Part shown: positions 37,764 through 45,778 of the stretch, piece by piece | How the letters are laid out: each line of letters starts with the position of its first letter | How positions within the stretch are numbered: position 1 is the stretch's first letter | Source of the DNA: a virus | Length of the DNA: 45,778 bases | Strand: one strand, 5' to 3' | IMG/VR virus record: IMGVR_UViG_3300034066_002030 | Coordinates: 1-45,778 of that record | The notes under the pieces: model-generated | The model's input: the letters and a program-made list of their open reading frames with translations, nothing else | What the model was told of the DNA's origin: nothing | Databases searched by the model: none | Made by a program: the position numbers and the translations under genes

Positions 37764-40700
37764 ATGCCACAGGAAACTAACCTCAACATCTCTCCATATT
37801 TTGATGATTTTGATCCACTGAATGAATATTATAAAGTACTTTTTAAACCAGGATACCCTGTCCAGGCAAGAGAACTAACTACTGCACAGACTATTCTACA
37901 AAATCAAATTGAGAGACTTGGTGATCATCTATTTAAAGAGGGATCTGTTGTTGATCCCGGAAATATAGTTTACAAGAATGATTTAAATAGTGTTATATTG
38001 GAAAACACTTATCAAGGATTTCCAACTGATTTATATCTCAATTCTTTGACTGGCGTAAGAATAAGAGGAAGTCAAAGTGGAGTAACTGCCGTAATTGAAA
38101 ATTATTTAACAACATCACCTAATATAGCAAATATTACAATATTTGTTAAATATCTAACCTCAGATTTACAAACTAACTCTTTAAAATCTTTTATTGATGG
38201 AGAAATACTACTGGTCGATGAAGATATATCAGTAATTGATCAAAATACGTTAGATGACGAAAATCCAATTGAAACTTTACTACAAACCGGAAAAGGATTC
38301 GCTACAACAGTTTCTCAAAACAGCACTTATAAAGCATCTGCAGTTTTTTTGGATGAGGGAGTTTATTATCTTAGAGGGCATTTTGTAAATGTTCCTAATT
38401 GCGTTTTATATTTAGATCCATATTCAAATGTCCCAAGTGCTAAGGTTGGTTTACGAATTTATGAAAAAATTGTAACTGCTTATGATGATGAAGATCTGTA
38501 TGATAATGCCAAAGGTTTTTCTAATTTTGCAGCTCCAGGGGCAGATAGATTCAAAATTTCCGCAGTATTAGAAAAAATACCTTTAGATTCGGTTGACACT
38601 AATAATTTTGTTCAGTTATTGGAAATTAATAATGGATTATTAATTAGTGATAGAAATAAAACAAAATATGGAGTTCTTGCTCAAGAATTTGCTAGAAGAA
38701 CTTTTGATGAGTCGGGAGATTATTATGTTAATCCACCTATTGTCAAAACACAAGAAACTTTAAATAATTTTTTGGGAAATAATGGAGTTTTTAATCCAGG
38801 ACAGTTAACTTATGATGGAAATGTTGCTGATGAAGGATTAGGAACATATAATATTTCGCCATTCAAAGCTTATATTAGAGGATATGAAATTGAAACTATA
38901 AGTCCTACATTTTTAGATTTTGATAAACCAAGAGATACAAGCACTTTGAGAAATCAAAGTATAAATTACTATACTGGGTCAACTTTCACTCTTAATAGAG
39001 TTTATGGATCTCCTATAGTTAGTATAGCTACAACTTACTATGTGAGTCTTAGAGATTCTAGGGTTGGAGTATCTTCAATAACTGCAGCAGGTAAAGAAAT
39101 TGGTCTTGCTAGAGTTTATGATTTTGCTTTAGAGACTGGATCATACGTCACATCAAATCCAAATGAAAATCAGTGGGATATTTCACTCTATGATGTACAA
39201 ACATATACCGATTTAACACTAAATGAACGTATAAGTTTATCCACACCAGTTCATGTTAAAGGGAAAGAAAGTGGTGCAGTCGGATTTCTTAGATATAATG
39301 TTTCTGCTGGTGTAGCAATTACTGTTTATAATTCTCAAGGAAAATTTTCTATTGGGGAAAAACTTATTTTTAATGGCATAGAAAACACTAGAGTTACTAG
39401 AAGAGTTCGCTCATATGGAATTGATGAAGTAAAATCGCTTTATGGAATAGTTGGATCTGCGTATACTTTTACGGCCGATACTGTTCAAAGTTCTGGATTA
39501 AATTTTGGACAGGTAACAATAACACCAAGATCTTCGGGAATTAGTACAGTTACACTAACTGACAGATTTTTTGCTGGAATAGCTACCGTAGGAAATTTAG
39601 TTGCATTTTCCAACCCAGGTCTCAGAGTAGATACTTTTGCAAGAATTGAATCAGTATCCGATAGATCGTTAACAATTAGTGGAATTACTACAGTTAGTGG
39701 TATTTGCGATGGTGCTCTTCCAACTACAACTATAAATCCTAGTAATTTTAGAATTTTAACAACAGGATTGCAACAATCTATAGATAATTCCCTGTATACG
39801 GTTTTACCAAAATCTAATGTATCTGACGTAAATTTATCATTATCAAATTTGACAATAAGGAAACAATTTGATGTTACTATTTCATCAAATTCTACAGGAG
39901 TTATAAATGCAGGTGATAATGAGACATTTTTGCCATATGATGAGGAAAGGTATGTTTTAATAGGAAGAAATGGTATAGTAGAGCCTTTGAGTTCTGATAA
40001 GTTTGTATTTACAAATGGATCTAAGTCATTAAGAATAAATGGTATTCCTAATAATGGAGATGCAAAATTAATTGCAACTCTTAGAAAAATAAACGTAAAG
40101 GAAAAAATTAAAAATAAAAATAGAGTAAAAATTCTTACTATTGACAATTCAAAGTATTCTGCATCTGGAATTGGATCTACTACTTTAAATGATGGACTTC
40201 AGTTTGGCAATTTTCCTTACGGAACTAGAGTTCAAGATGAAGAAATATGTTTACTTGAACCAGATGTTACCCATGTTTATGGAGTATTTGAATCAAATGA
40301 TCAAAATAATCCAGAACTTCCTTCTGTTATTTTATCTTCATTAAGTGGGCCTACAAATAAAACTTCAGATCTTGTTCTCGGAGAGCAATTTTTTGGGCAA
40401 GAAAGTCAGGCTATAGGAATGTATGCAGAAAGAATAAATGATTCAAAAATAGGTTTTGTATATTTAAACTCAAATAACTTTATTGAAGGCGAGCAAGTAA
40501 CATTTGGGGATTCTAAAATAACTGCTTTTGTTTCAACCCTTGATCAAGGAGATAAAAATATTGGTTTTCTTTTTAATTTAGATAATGGTCAAAGAGAAAC
40601 CATATACGATTATTCCAAAATTTTTAGAATTCCTAATACACAAGAACCAACAAGAAAATTAAAAATTATTTACGAATCTGCAAGTTTTTCTGAATCAGAT

Positions 40701-43415
40701 ACAGGGGACTTAACAACTGTAAACTCATATAGAGAATTTGATTATTCTGAAATAGGTTATACGTACACCGACTTAAGAAATTCAGATATTTTAGACATTA
40801 GACCAAGAGTTTCCAATACTTCTGTCGTTTCTTTAAGAAATTCTAATCGTTCTCCATTTGAATTTTTATCAAGAAATTTTACACAAACAGGTAGTTCTTC
40901 AGCAAATATTCTAGCATCAGATGAATCAATTTTATTAACATATTCTTTTTATCTTCCAAGAATTGACAGAATTTCTGTAGATAAAGAGGGTGGTTTTCAA
41001 CTAAAAACTGGAGTTTCGGCAGAAAACCCTCAACCACCGATCCTTGCAGCAGATTCTTTAGAAATTGCTTCAATTTATCTTCCACCATATCTCTTTAATA
41101 TTAATGATGTTAATATTGATTTAAAAGAACATAAAAGATATCGAATGTCTGATATCAAAATGCTCGAAGATAGAATTGAAAATTTGGAATTCTACACTTC
41201 ATTGTCTCTTCTTGAAGTTAATGCTTCAAACTTTCCAGTAACTGACGATAGTGGAATTAATAGATTTAAATCTGGATTTTTTGTTGACAACTTTACATCA
41301 AAGATTTCGCAAAACAAAAACACAATCAGCAAAAACTCCAATGATGATAATAATAAAGAATTAAGACCTCCACATTTTACAACATCAATTGACTTATTAC
41401 TAGGAACAAATTCTTTAACTGGTATAGGTGCTTCAGCAGATTCTCTTTCTGACCAAAGAACCAATAACAGTTTAATTGGATCTGGTGTGACGAGAACAGG
41501 TCAACTAGTTACATTAAATTATCAAGAAGTTCCTTATATAATTCAGCAATATTCAACAAGATCTGTAAATGTAAATCCTTATGCAGAAGATTTTTACAAT
41601 GGAACGATTGAACTATTTCCATCCTCCGATAATTGGCTTGATCAAGTTAAAAATACTGCAAATACTATTTTAATTAACAGAGAACAGGGTGAACTTGCCT
41701 TATTAACACAATTCGATCCACAAACAGGATTTGCCGGAGCTACATGGAATTCTGTGGAAAAATTTTGGTTAGTACCAGAAAAAAGAACATCTTTAGGTAG
41801 TGTAGTAGTAGATACTAGAGTAATACCGTATATGAGGTCCAGAAATATTGAATTTATTGCCAAGAGATTAAAACCCCTTACAAGGGTATATCCTTTCTTT
41901 GGTGGTATTGATATTAGTAGGTATATTGTTCCAAAATTACTTGAAATACAAATGACCAGTGGAGTTTTCCAGGTTGGTGAAACAGTAGAAGGAAGAAGTG
42001 GTGGAGTTGGTGGAATAGGCAACCCATTTATAAAATTTAGAGTTGCCAAATCAAACCACAAGTATGGCGATTACAGAACCCCATCAGATATTTATTTGAA
42101 AAATCCATATAATTCTACAATACAAATTCCAGAATCATATTCTTCCACTTCTACGATTTTAAATATTGACACTTTTAGTTTGTCAAATTTACCACAAGGC
42201 GAATTTACGGGTTATGTAATACAAAATCTTGTACTGAAAGGTAGAACAAGTGGAGCGGAAGCTAGAGTTACTAATATTAGGTTAGTAGCAGATGAATTTG
42301 GTACTACTATTGGATCATTCTATATTCCAAATCCAAACGCAGATATTAATCCAAAATTTGAATGTGGTAGCAAAACTTTTAGATTAACTAGTAGTTCTAC
42401 CAATTCTTTAATTTATGGAACATACTCAACTAGTGCTGAAGAAAAATATACTGCTGAGGGAAGAATTAATAGTACTCAGGAAAATATTCTTGTTTCAAGG
42501 CCAATAAGACTAGAAGTGCCAGCAGCAACTCCTACTATACCTGGACCAGGATCACCTAGACCAGAACCACCAAGAGAACAACCAACACCACCAAGACCAT
42601 CATCACCAGCACCATCGCCAGCACCATCGCCAACACCATCGCCAACACCATCACCAACAATACCAAGACCAACAATACCAACACCCGCACCAATACCGCC
42701 AGTTACTCCAACTACCGTTTTTTATAATATAAACACACCTAAATTATTTGAGTCTGGTGCAAATAGATTAGAGAAAGTGGCCAAGGCGGCTGATATTCCC
42801 AAATCATTAATTAAAACAATTGATGCTGATATGACTGCAAAACAACAACAAAAAGTCGCTAACGCAATTAACAAATCAAGCTATGCAAAAGAAAATAACG
42901 TTGTTATATCCACTGGAAGTGCCAAAAATGCATCTCTCACTCAAATAGGAAGTGGTCAAGCCGTTGCTGTTGTAGGTAACAACACAAAAGTAGGTGGCGG
43001 AACTGCTGCAACCAACTCAAATAAGAATGCCGATAAAGGCAATAATTCCCAAGGAGGCGGCGGAATGGGCGACGGAGGTGGAATGGCGTCGAACAACTGG
43101 CAGCCAGCGCCGGGCACATGGGCAGCAATTGCACAGGGGACCGGAAGCGGCGGCGGCGGAATGGGCGACGGAGGTGGTGGCGGCAGATCATCTCCTGCAC
43201 CGGCACCAGCACCAGCACCAGCGCCGGCAATGAATGGAGGTAGCGGCGGCGGAATGGGCGACGGAGGTGGAATGGGCGACGGAGGTGGAATGGGTATGGG
43301 CGACGGAGGTGGAATGGGTATGAGTGATATTCAACTAAAAAATAACATTCAACCTATCGATAACGCACTAAATAGATTATTAAAAATTAATTTGAATAAT
43401 GTCACTTTATCTTGA
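37764..43415 (+). CDS. DUF4815-type virion structural protein with Pro/Gly-rich and partial S74 C-terminus
   Basis: An 1883-aa protein. The opening MPQETNLNISPYFDDFDPLN and EYYKVLFKPGYPVQARELTT is the DUF4815 signature of cyanomyovirus structural proteins. ESGDYYVNPPIV and RSRNIEFIAKRLKPLTRVYP are further recognisable parts. After the typical body come a Pro-rich linker (residues about 1590-1653, PSP/PAP repeats), a Gly/Met-rich block (about 1763-1853, G-G-G-M-G-D repeats) and the first half of an S74 intramolecular chaperone (SDIQLKNNIQPIDNAL, about 1854-1869), where the frame stops. Probably a surface-exposed, possibly host-binding, baseplate or fibre protein. Confidence 0.8.
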   Translation: MPQETNLNISPYFDDFDPLNEYYKVLFKPGYPVQARELTTAQTILQNQIERLGDHLFKEGSVVDPGNIVYKNDLNSVILENTYQGFPTDLYLNSLTGVRIRGSQSGVTAVIENYLTTSPNIANITIFVKYLTSDLQTNSLKSFIDGEILLVDEDISVIDQNTLDDENPIETLLQTGKGFATTVSQNSTYKASAVFLDEGVYYLRGHFVNVPNCVLYLDPYSNVPSAKVGLRIYEKIVTAYDDEDLYDNAKGFSNFAAPGADRFKISAVLEKIPLDSVDTNNFVQLLEINNGLLISDRNKTKYGVLAQEFARRTFDESGDYYVNPPIVKTQETLNNFLGNNGVFNPGQLTYDGNVADEGLGTYNISPFKAYIRGYEIETISPTFLDFDKPRDTSTLRNQSINYYTGSTFTLNRVYGSPIVSIATTYYVSLRDSRVGVSSITAAGKEIGLARVYDFALETGSYVTSNPNENQWDISLYDVQTYTDLTLNERISLSTPVHVKGKESGAVGFLRYNVSAGVAITVYNSQGKFSIGEKLIFNGIENTRVTRRVRSYGIDEVKSLYGIVGSAYTFTADTVQSSGLNFGQVTITPRSSGISTVTLTDRFFAGIATVGNLVAFSNPGLRVDTFARIESVSDRSLTISGITTVSGICDGALPTTTINPSNFRILTTGLQQSIDNSLYTVLPKSNVSDVNLSLSNLTIRKQFDVTISSNSTGVINAGDNETFLPYDEERYVLIGRNGIVEPLSSDKFVFTNGSKSLRINGIPNNGDAKLIATLRKINVKEKIKNKNRVKILTIDNSKYSASGIGSTTLNDGLQFGNFPYGTRVQDEEICLLEPDVTHVYGVFESNDQNNPELPSVILSSLSGPTNKTSDLVLGEQFFGQESQAIGMYAERINDSKIGFVYLNSNNFIEGEQVTFGDSKITAFVSTLDQGDKNIGFLFNLDNGQRETIYDYSKIFRIPNTQEPTRKLKIIYESASFSESDTGDLTTVNSYREFDYSEIGYTYTDLRNSDILDIRPRVSNTSVVSLRNSNRSPFEFLSRNFTQTGSSSANILASDESILLTYSFYLPRIDRISVDKEGGFQLKTGVSAENPQPPILAADSLEIASIYLPPYLFNINDVNIDLKEHKRYRMSDIKMLEDRIENLEFYTSLSLLEVNASNFPVTDDSGINRFKSGFFVDNFTSKISQNKNTISKNSNDDNNKELRPPHFTTSIDLLLGTNSLTGIGASADSLSDQRTNNSLIGSGVTRTGQLVTLNYQEVPYIIQQYSTRSVNVNPYAEDFYNGTIELFPSSDNWLDQVKNTANTILINREQGELALLTQFDPQTGFAGATWNSVEKFWLVPEKRTSLGSVVVDTRVIPYMRSRNIEFIAKRLKPLTRVYPFFGGIDISRYIVPKLLEIQMTSGVFQVGETVEGRSGGVGGIGNPFIKFRVAKSNHKYGDYRTPSDIYLKNPYNSTIQIPESYSSTSTILNIDTFSLSNLPQGEFTGYVIQNLVLKGRTSGAEARVTNIRLVADEFGTTIGSFYIPNPNADINPKFECGSKTFRLTSSSTNSLIYGTYSTSAEEKYTAEGRINSTQENILVSRPIRLEVPAATPTIPGPGSPRPEPPREQPTPPRPSSPAPSPAPSPTPSPTPSPTIPRPTIPTPAPIPPVTPTTVFYNINTPKLFESGANRLEKVAKAADIPKSLIKTIDADMTAKQQQKVANAINKSSYAKENNVVISTGSAKNASLTQIGSGQAVAVVGNNTKVGGGTAATNSNKNADKGNNSQGGGGMGDGGGMASNNWQPAPGTWAAIAQGTGSGGGGMGDGGGGGRSSPAPAPAPAPAPAMNGGSGGGMGDGGGMGDGGGMGMGDGGGMGMSDIQLKNNIQPIDNALNRLLKINLNNVTLS

Positions 43416-43665
43416 TAAAATTACAAAATTAAGCGGAAAATATTATGAATGGAATGAAAAAATGAAAGAAATAACAGGAATTACTGGTAATGCTTATGGA
43501 GTTATAGCTCAGGAAGTTCAAAAAGAATTTCCTGAGATGGTTGAACTGCAAGAAAATGGTTATCTTGCAGTTGATTATAGACAATTGGTTCCAGTTATGA
43601 TCGAAGCAATAAAGGAGTTAAAATATGAAGTCGATTTTTTAAAGAAAAAATTTGAGGTGAACTAA
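43399..43665 (+). CDS. second half of the S74 chaperone domain, 88 aa
   Basis: LDKITKLSGKYYEWNEK, ITGNAYGVIAQEVQKEFPEM, YLAVDYRQLVPVMIEAIKEL. This is the C-terminal part of a Peptidase_S74 (endosialidase-type) domain, which trims and folds trimeric fibres; the first half ends the upstream ORF in another frame. The two ORFs overlap by 17 nt and a +1 shift is required to join them. There is no SD before the ATG, so frameshifting or translational coupling is likely. An inactivating indel or assembly error is also possible. Confidence 0.75.
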   Translation: MSLYLDKITKLSGKYYEWNEKMKEITGITGNAYGVIAQEVQKEFPEMVELQENGYLAVDYRQLVPVMIEAIKELKYEVDFLKKKFEVN

Positions 43666-44067
43666 ATGAGAACAAATGAAAATAAATCAATTTATTTAAA
43701 TGAACTTTTGTTTTCTGAAAAATTAATTGTTAGGAGATCAAAAATTCATAGATGGGGAGTTTTTGCGAGGCAACCAATAAAAAAATATGAAATTTTAGAG
43801 GAATTTCCTTATTTTAAGGTATTGACAGATCATATTAGTAATTTTAAAGGTTGTATAGAGTATAGTTATGTTTTTGATGATAAATTTAGTATCATAGGAA
43901 TGGGATTTTGTGGTCTATATAACCACAGTTGCGATCCAAATGTACATTTTGAAATTGATAGAGTAAATGAGGTAATGAGGCATTACGCTATTACTGATAT
44001 TAATGTTGGCGATGAATTGACTTTAGATTATGGTGAAGAAAATGCTTCATATTTCAATCTAGAATAA
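43666..44067 (+). CDS. SET-domain protein-lysine methyltransferase
   Basis: A 133-aa compact SET protein. KIHRWGVFARQPIKKYEILE is the N-terminal SET strand, with NHSCDPNV at 86-93 (AdoMet and pseudoknot motif) and GDELTLDYG at 115-123 carrying the catalytic Tyr. No pre-SET, post-SET or additional domains. It transfers methyl groups from AdoMet to Lys in protein. It lies among virion genes with GAGGTGA as SD, so a structural or host protein substrate is plausible. SET proteins occur in some cyanophages as I recall; the substrate is unknown. Confidence 0.88.
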   Translation: MRTNENKSIYLNELLFSEKLIVRRSKIHRWGVFARQPIKKYEILEEFPYFKVLTDHISNFKGCIEYSYVFDDKFSIIGMGFCGLYNHSCDPNVHFEIDRVNEVMRHYAITDINVGDELTLDYGEENASYFNLE

Positions 44068-44070
44068 ATA
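44064..44070 (+). promoter_or_regulatory. late promoter (ATAAATA)
   Basis: ATAAATA overlaps the TAA of the SET gene and lies 22 nt before the ATG of the final ORF. Confidence 0.65.
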
Positions 44071-44091
44071 AAGAATAATAAAGATAAAAAA

Positions 44092-45778
44092 ATGAAAGTT
44101 GTAGATCCACTAGCACAATCATTTTATGTTGAAAACGCGAAGGGAGTTTTTATTACCTCTGTTGATTTGTTTTTCATAACAAAGGATCCTACCTTACCCG
44201 TAACTGTTCAGTTAAGACCAATGGAACTTGGTCAACCTACTGAAAAAGTTTATCCTTTTGGTGAAGTTGTAGTAGATCCGAAAAATATTAATGCTTCCGG
44301 GAGTTCTCTGGTACCTACCAGGATAACTTTCCCTTCTCCGGTATATTTGGCAGGACAAAAATTTCACGCGATTAGTATATTATCCAATTCACAGAATTAC
44401 ACTGTTTGGGTTGCCAAACTAGGAGAACCTAATATTACTACAATAGGCACACCAGAATCTAAACAAAATATCGTTACAAAAAACCCAATTTCCGGAGGTC
44501 TTTTTAAATCACAAAACGCATCTACTTGGAATGAAAGTCCTTATGAAGATTTAAAATTTACATTATATAGAGCAAATTTTACTTCAACATCAGGCAATTT
44601 CAATTTTTACAGTCCCGAATTAAATACAGGAAATAATCAAATAGCAACGTTGGTTCCAGATCCATTTGTATTTTCATCAAGAAAAATAAGAGTTGGATTA
44701 GGATCAACAGTTGCTGATAATGTCGATCTAGTGTTTGGAAATACGGTATATCAAAAAGGTAGTAATGCAACTGGGGATTATGTTGCGGCGGCAGGAATTG
44801 CAACACAGAGTCTATCAATTATTAATGCTGGCATTGGATATACACCCGATTCTGGTTCTTTAATTTATTACAATGTTCCACTAACAAATATAACAGGAAG
44901 TGGAGCAAATGCTACTGCAGATATCACCATTTCAGATGGTGTCGCTATTGCAGCAACAATACAAAACGGTGGAACTGGATATGTTATAGGAGATGTTCTT
45001 TCCGTATCACAAATTGGATCAGAGACTTTAGGGAAAAATTTAAGACTTTCTGTTTCCGATTTGGCAGGAATAAATCAATTAATTCTTCACAATGTTCAAG
45101 GCGATTTTATAACGGGAACTGGAAGTACAATTAGTTATTTTAACAGCCTTGGTGTTGCTAAAGATTTAGACGCTGCACTTGGTGGTAAAGTTTCGGTTCC
45201 AAATGGTGGAATTGAAGTGGAAAATAATGGACTGAATATTAGGGTAAATCATAGAAATCATGGAATGCACGCAGGAGAAAACGTCGTAAGCATATCAAAT
45301 GTTTTAAGCGATGTAAAACCAATTAAGTTAACTGCTGGATATGATCTAAATTCGACAGCAAATATTGCGGTTGATTCTACTGCCAATTTTTCGAGATTTG
45401 AAAATGTAGGTGTAAGTAGTACAAATCCTGGATACATTTTAATCGGAAATGAAATAATTTCATATCAAGGAGTTACCAGTAATTCGTTAATTGGAATAAC
45501 AAGGCGGATTGATCAAACTTTAGCATCTTCTTATACTACAGGTGCTAGAATATTTAAATATGAATTAAATGGAATTTCGTTGAGAAGAATTAATACTGAA
45601 CACACACTCCAAAACTCAGATGCTTTTGATCCAATAGATTTTGACTATTATAATATTAAAATCGATACTTCATCCGCAGGAAAAACAGGTTCTCTTCCGC
45701 AAGGGCAAGTAAATAGAACTCTTGGAACAAATTTTCCCAAATTATATGCTAGTAGAACAAAATCGGCAGGTGGAAATT
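44092..45778 (+). CDS. virion structural protein (DPLAQSF type), 3'-truncated
   Basis: At least 562 residues; the frame is open at the window end. The opening MKVVDPLAQSFYVENAKGVF, then SVDLFFITKDPTLPVTVQLR, is as I recall found in the C-terminal halves of DUF4815-type cyanophage proteins; here it starts a separate ORF after the S74 and SET genes. It then has FKSQNASTWNESPYEDLKF, two G-x-G-Y modules (nt 44810-45000) and an LIGNEIISYQGV...LIGITRR element. Probably part of the same fibre or baseplate structure. Confidence 0.72.
   Translation, partial: MKVVDPLAQSFYVENAKGVFITSVDLFFITKDPTLPVTVQLRPMELGQPTEKVYPFGEVVVDPKNINASGSSLVPTRITFPSPVYLAGQKFHAISILSNSQNYTVWVAKLGEPNITTIGTPESKQNIVTKNPISGGLFKSQNASTWNESPYEDLKFTLYRANFTSTSGNFNFYSPELNTGNNQIATLVPDPFVFSSRKIRVGLGSTVADNVDLVFGNTVYQKGSNATGDYVAAAGIATQSLSIINAGIGYTPDSGSLIYYNVPLTNITGSGANATADITISDGVAIAATIQNGGTGYVIGDVLSVSQIGSETLGKNLRLSVSDLAGINQLILHNVQGDFITGTGSTISYFNSLGVAKDLDAALGGKVSVPNGGIEVENNGLNIRVNHRNHGMHAGENVVSISNVLSDVKPIKLTAGYDLNSTANIAVDSTANFSRFENVGVSSTNPGYILIGNEIISYQGVTSNSLIGITRRIDQTLASSYTTGARIFKYELNGISLRRINTEHTLQNSDAFDPIDFDYYNIKIDTSSAGKTGSLPQGQVNRTLGTNFPKLYASRTKSAGGN

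Noticed and set aside
39485-40147. A 220-codon minus-strand ORF inside the DUF4815-type gene
   Set aside because: It is fully inside a well-supported gene, has a hydrophobic, low-quality composition and no gene context on that strand.
42937-43233. Alternative-frame ORFs in the Gly/Pro-rich block (42937-43230 minus, 42994-43233 plus)
   Set aside because: GC-rich repeat DNA leaves all frames open. The main frame gives a coherent Gly-rich tail continuous with the DUF4815-type body.

Overview
The window looks like part of the genome of a T4-like cyanophage, a contractile-tailed myovirus of marine Synechococcus or Prochlorococcus. Baseplate wedge proteins gp25, gp6, a gp7-like giant and gp8 occur in order. 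They are followed by a DUF4815-type structural protein typical of cyanomyoviruses, and many of the small ORFs resemble conserved cyanomyovirus hypotheticals. Every supported gene is on the + strand. I saw no tRNA, integrase, transposase or CRISPR array. All family calls come from reading motifs; no database search was possible.

Layout. (1) 1-3.1 kb: small overlapping genes for membrane and hypothetical proteins, including an SPFH-like protein. (2) 3.1-18.7 kb: an early accessory region of about 50 small genes. It is punctuated by 17 copies of one 34-bp repeat that carries a sigma70-like -10 box (TATAGT). Recognisable products here are an SF2 helicase, two nuclease-like/DNA methyltransferase overlapping pairs, a KxDG nucleotidyltransferase-like protein (DUF6267 type) and an HNH endonuclease. 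(3) 18.7-21.4 kb: a transition zone with TATAAATA late-promoter motifs, a glycosyltransferase-like protein and conserved small cyanophage proteins. (4) 21.4 kb to the end: late virion genes. These are gp25, gp6, a 2436-aa gp7-like protein with a YHYH domain, a 1549-aa repeat-rich protein, a short fibre-like protein, gp8, an 1883-aa DUF4815-type protein ending in Pro-rich, Gly-rich and partial S74-chaperone segments, the remaining S74 half in another frame, a SET-domain protein, and a truncated structural ORF.

The most striking feature is the 34-bp repeat. Its position relative to the genes is exact. In seven places it supplies the stop codon and final Asn of the upstream protein. In twelve places an ATG directly abuts its -10 box, so it also supplies the N-terminus of the downstream ORF. 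It therefore behaves like a promoter and gene-cassette joint that has spread through the early region. Late genes instead use ATAAATA-type motifs, several of which overlap the stop codon of the preceding gene.

Other points worth following up are two proteins with T4 capsid-targeting-like N-termini (candidate internal head proteins), the split S74 chaperone, and the apparent interruption of a DUF4815-type structural protein by a module carrying the SET gene.
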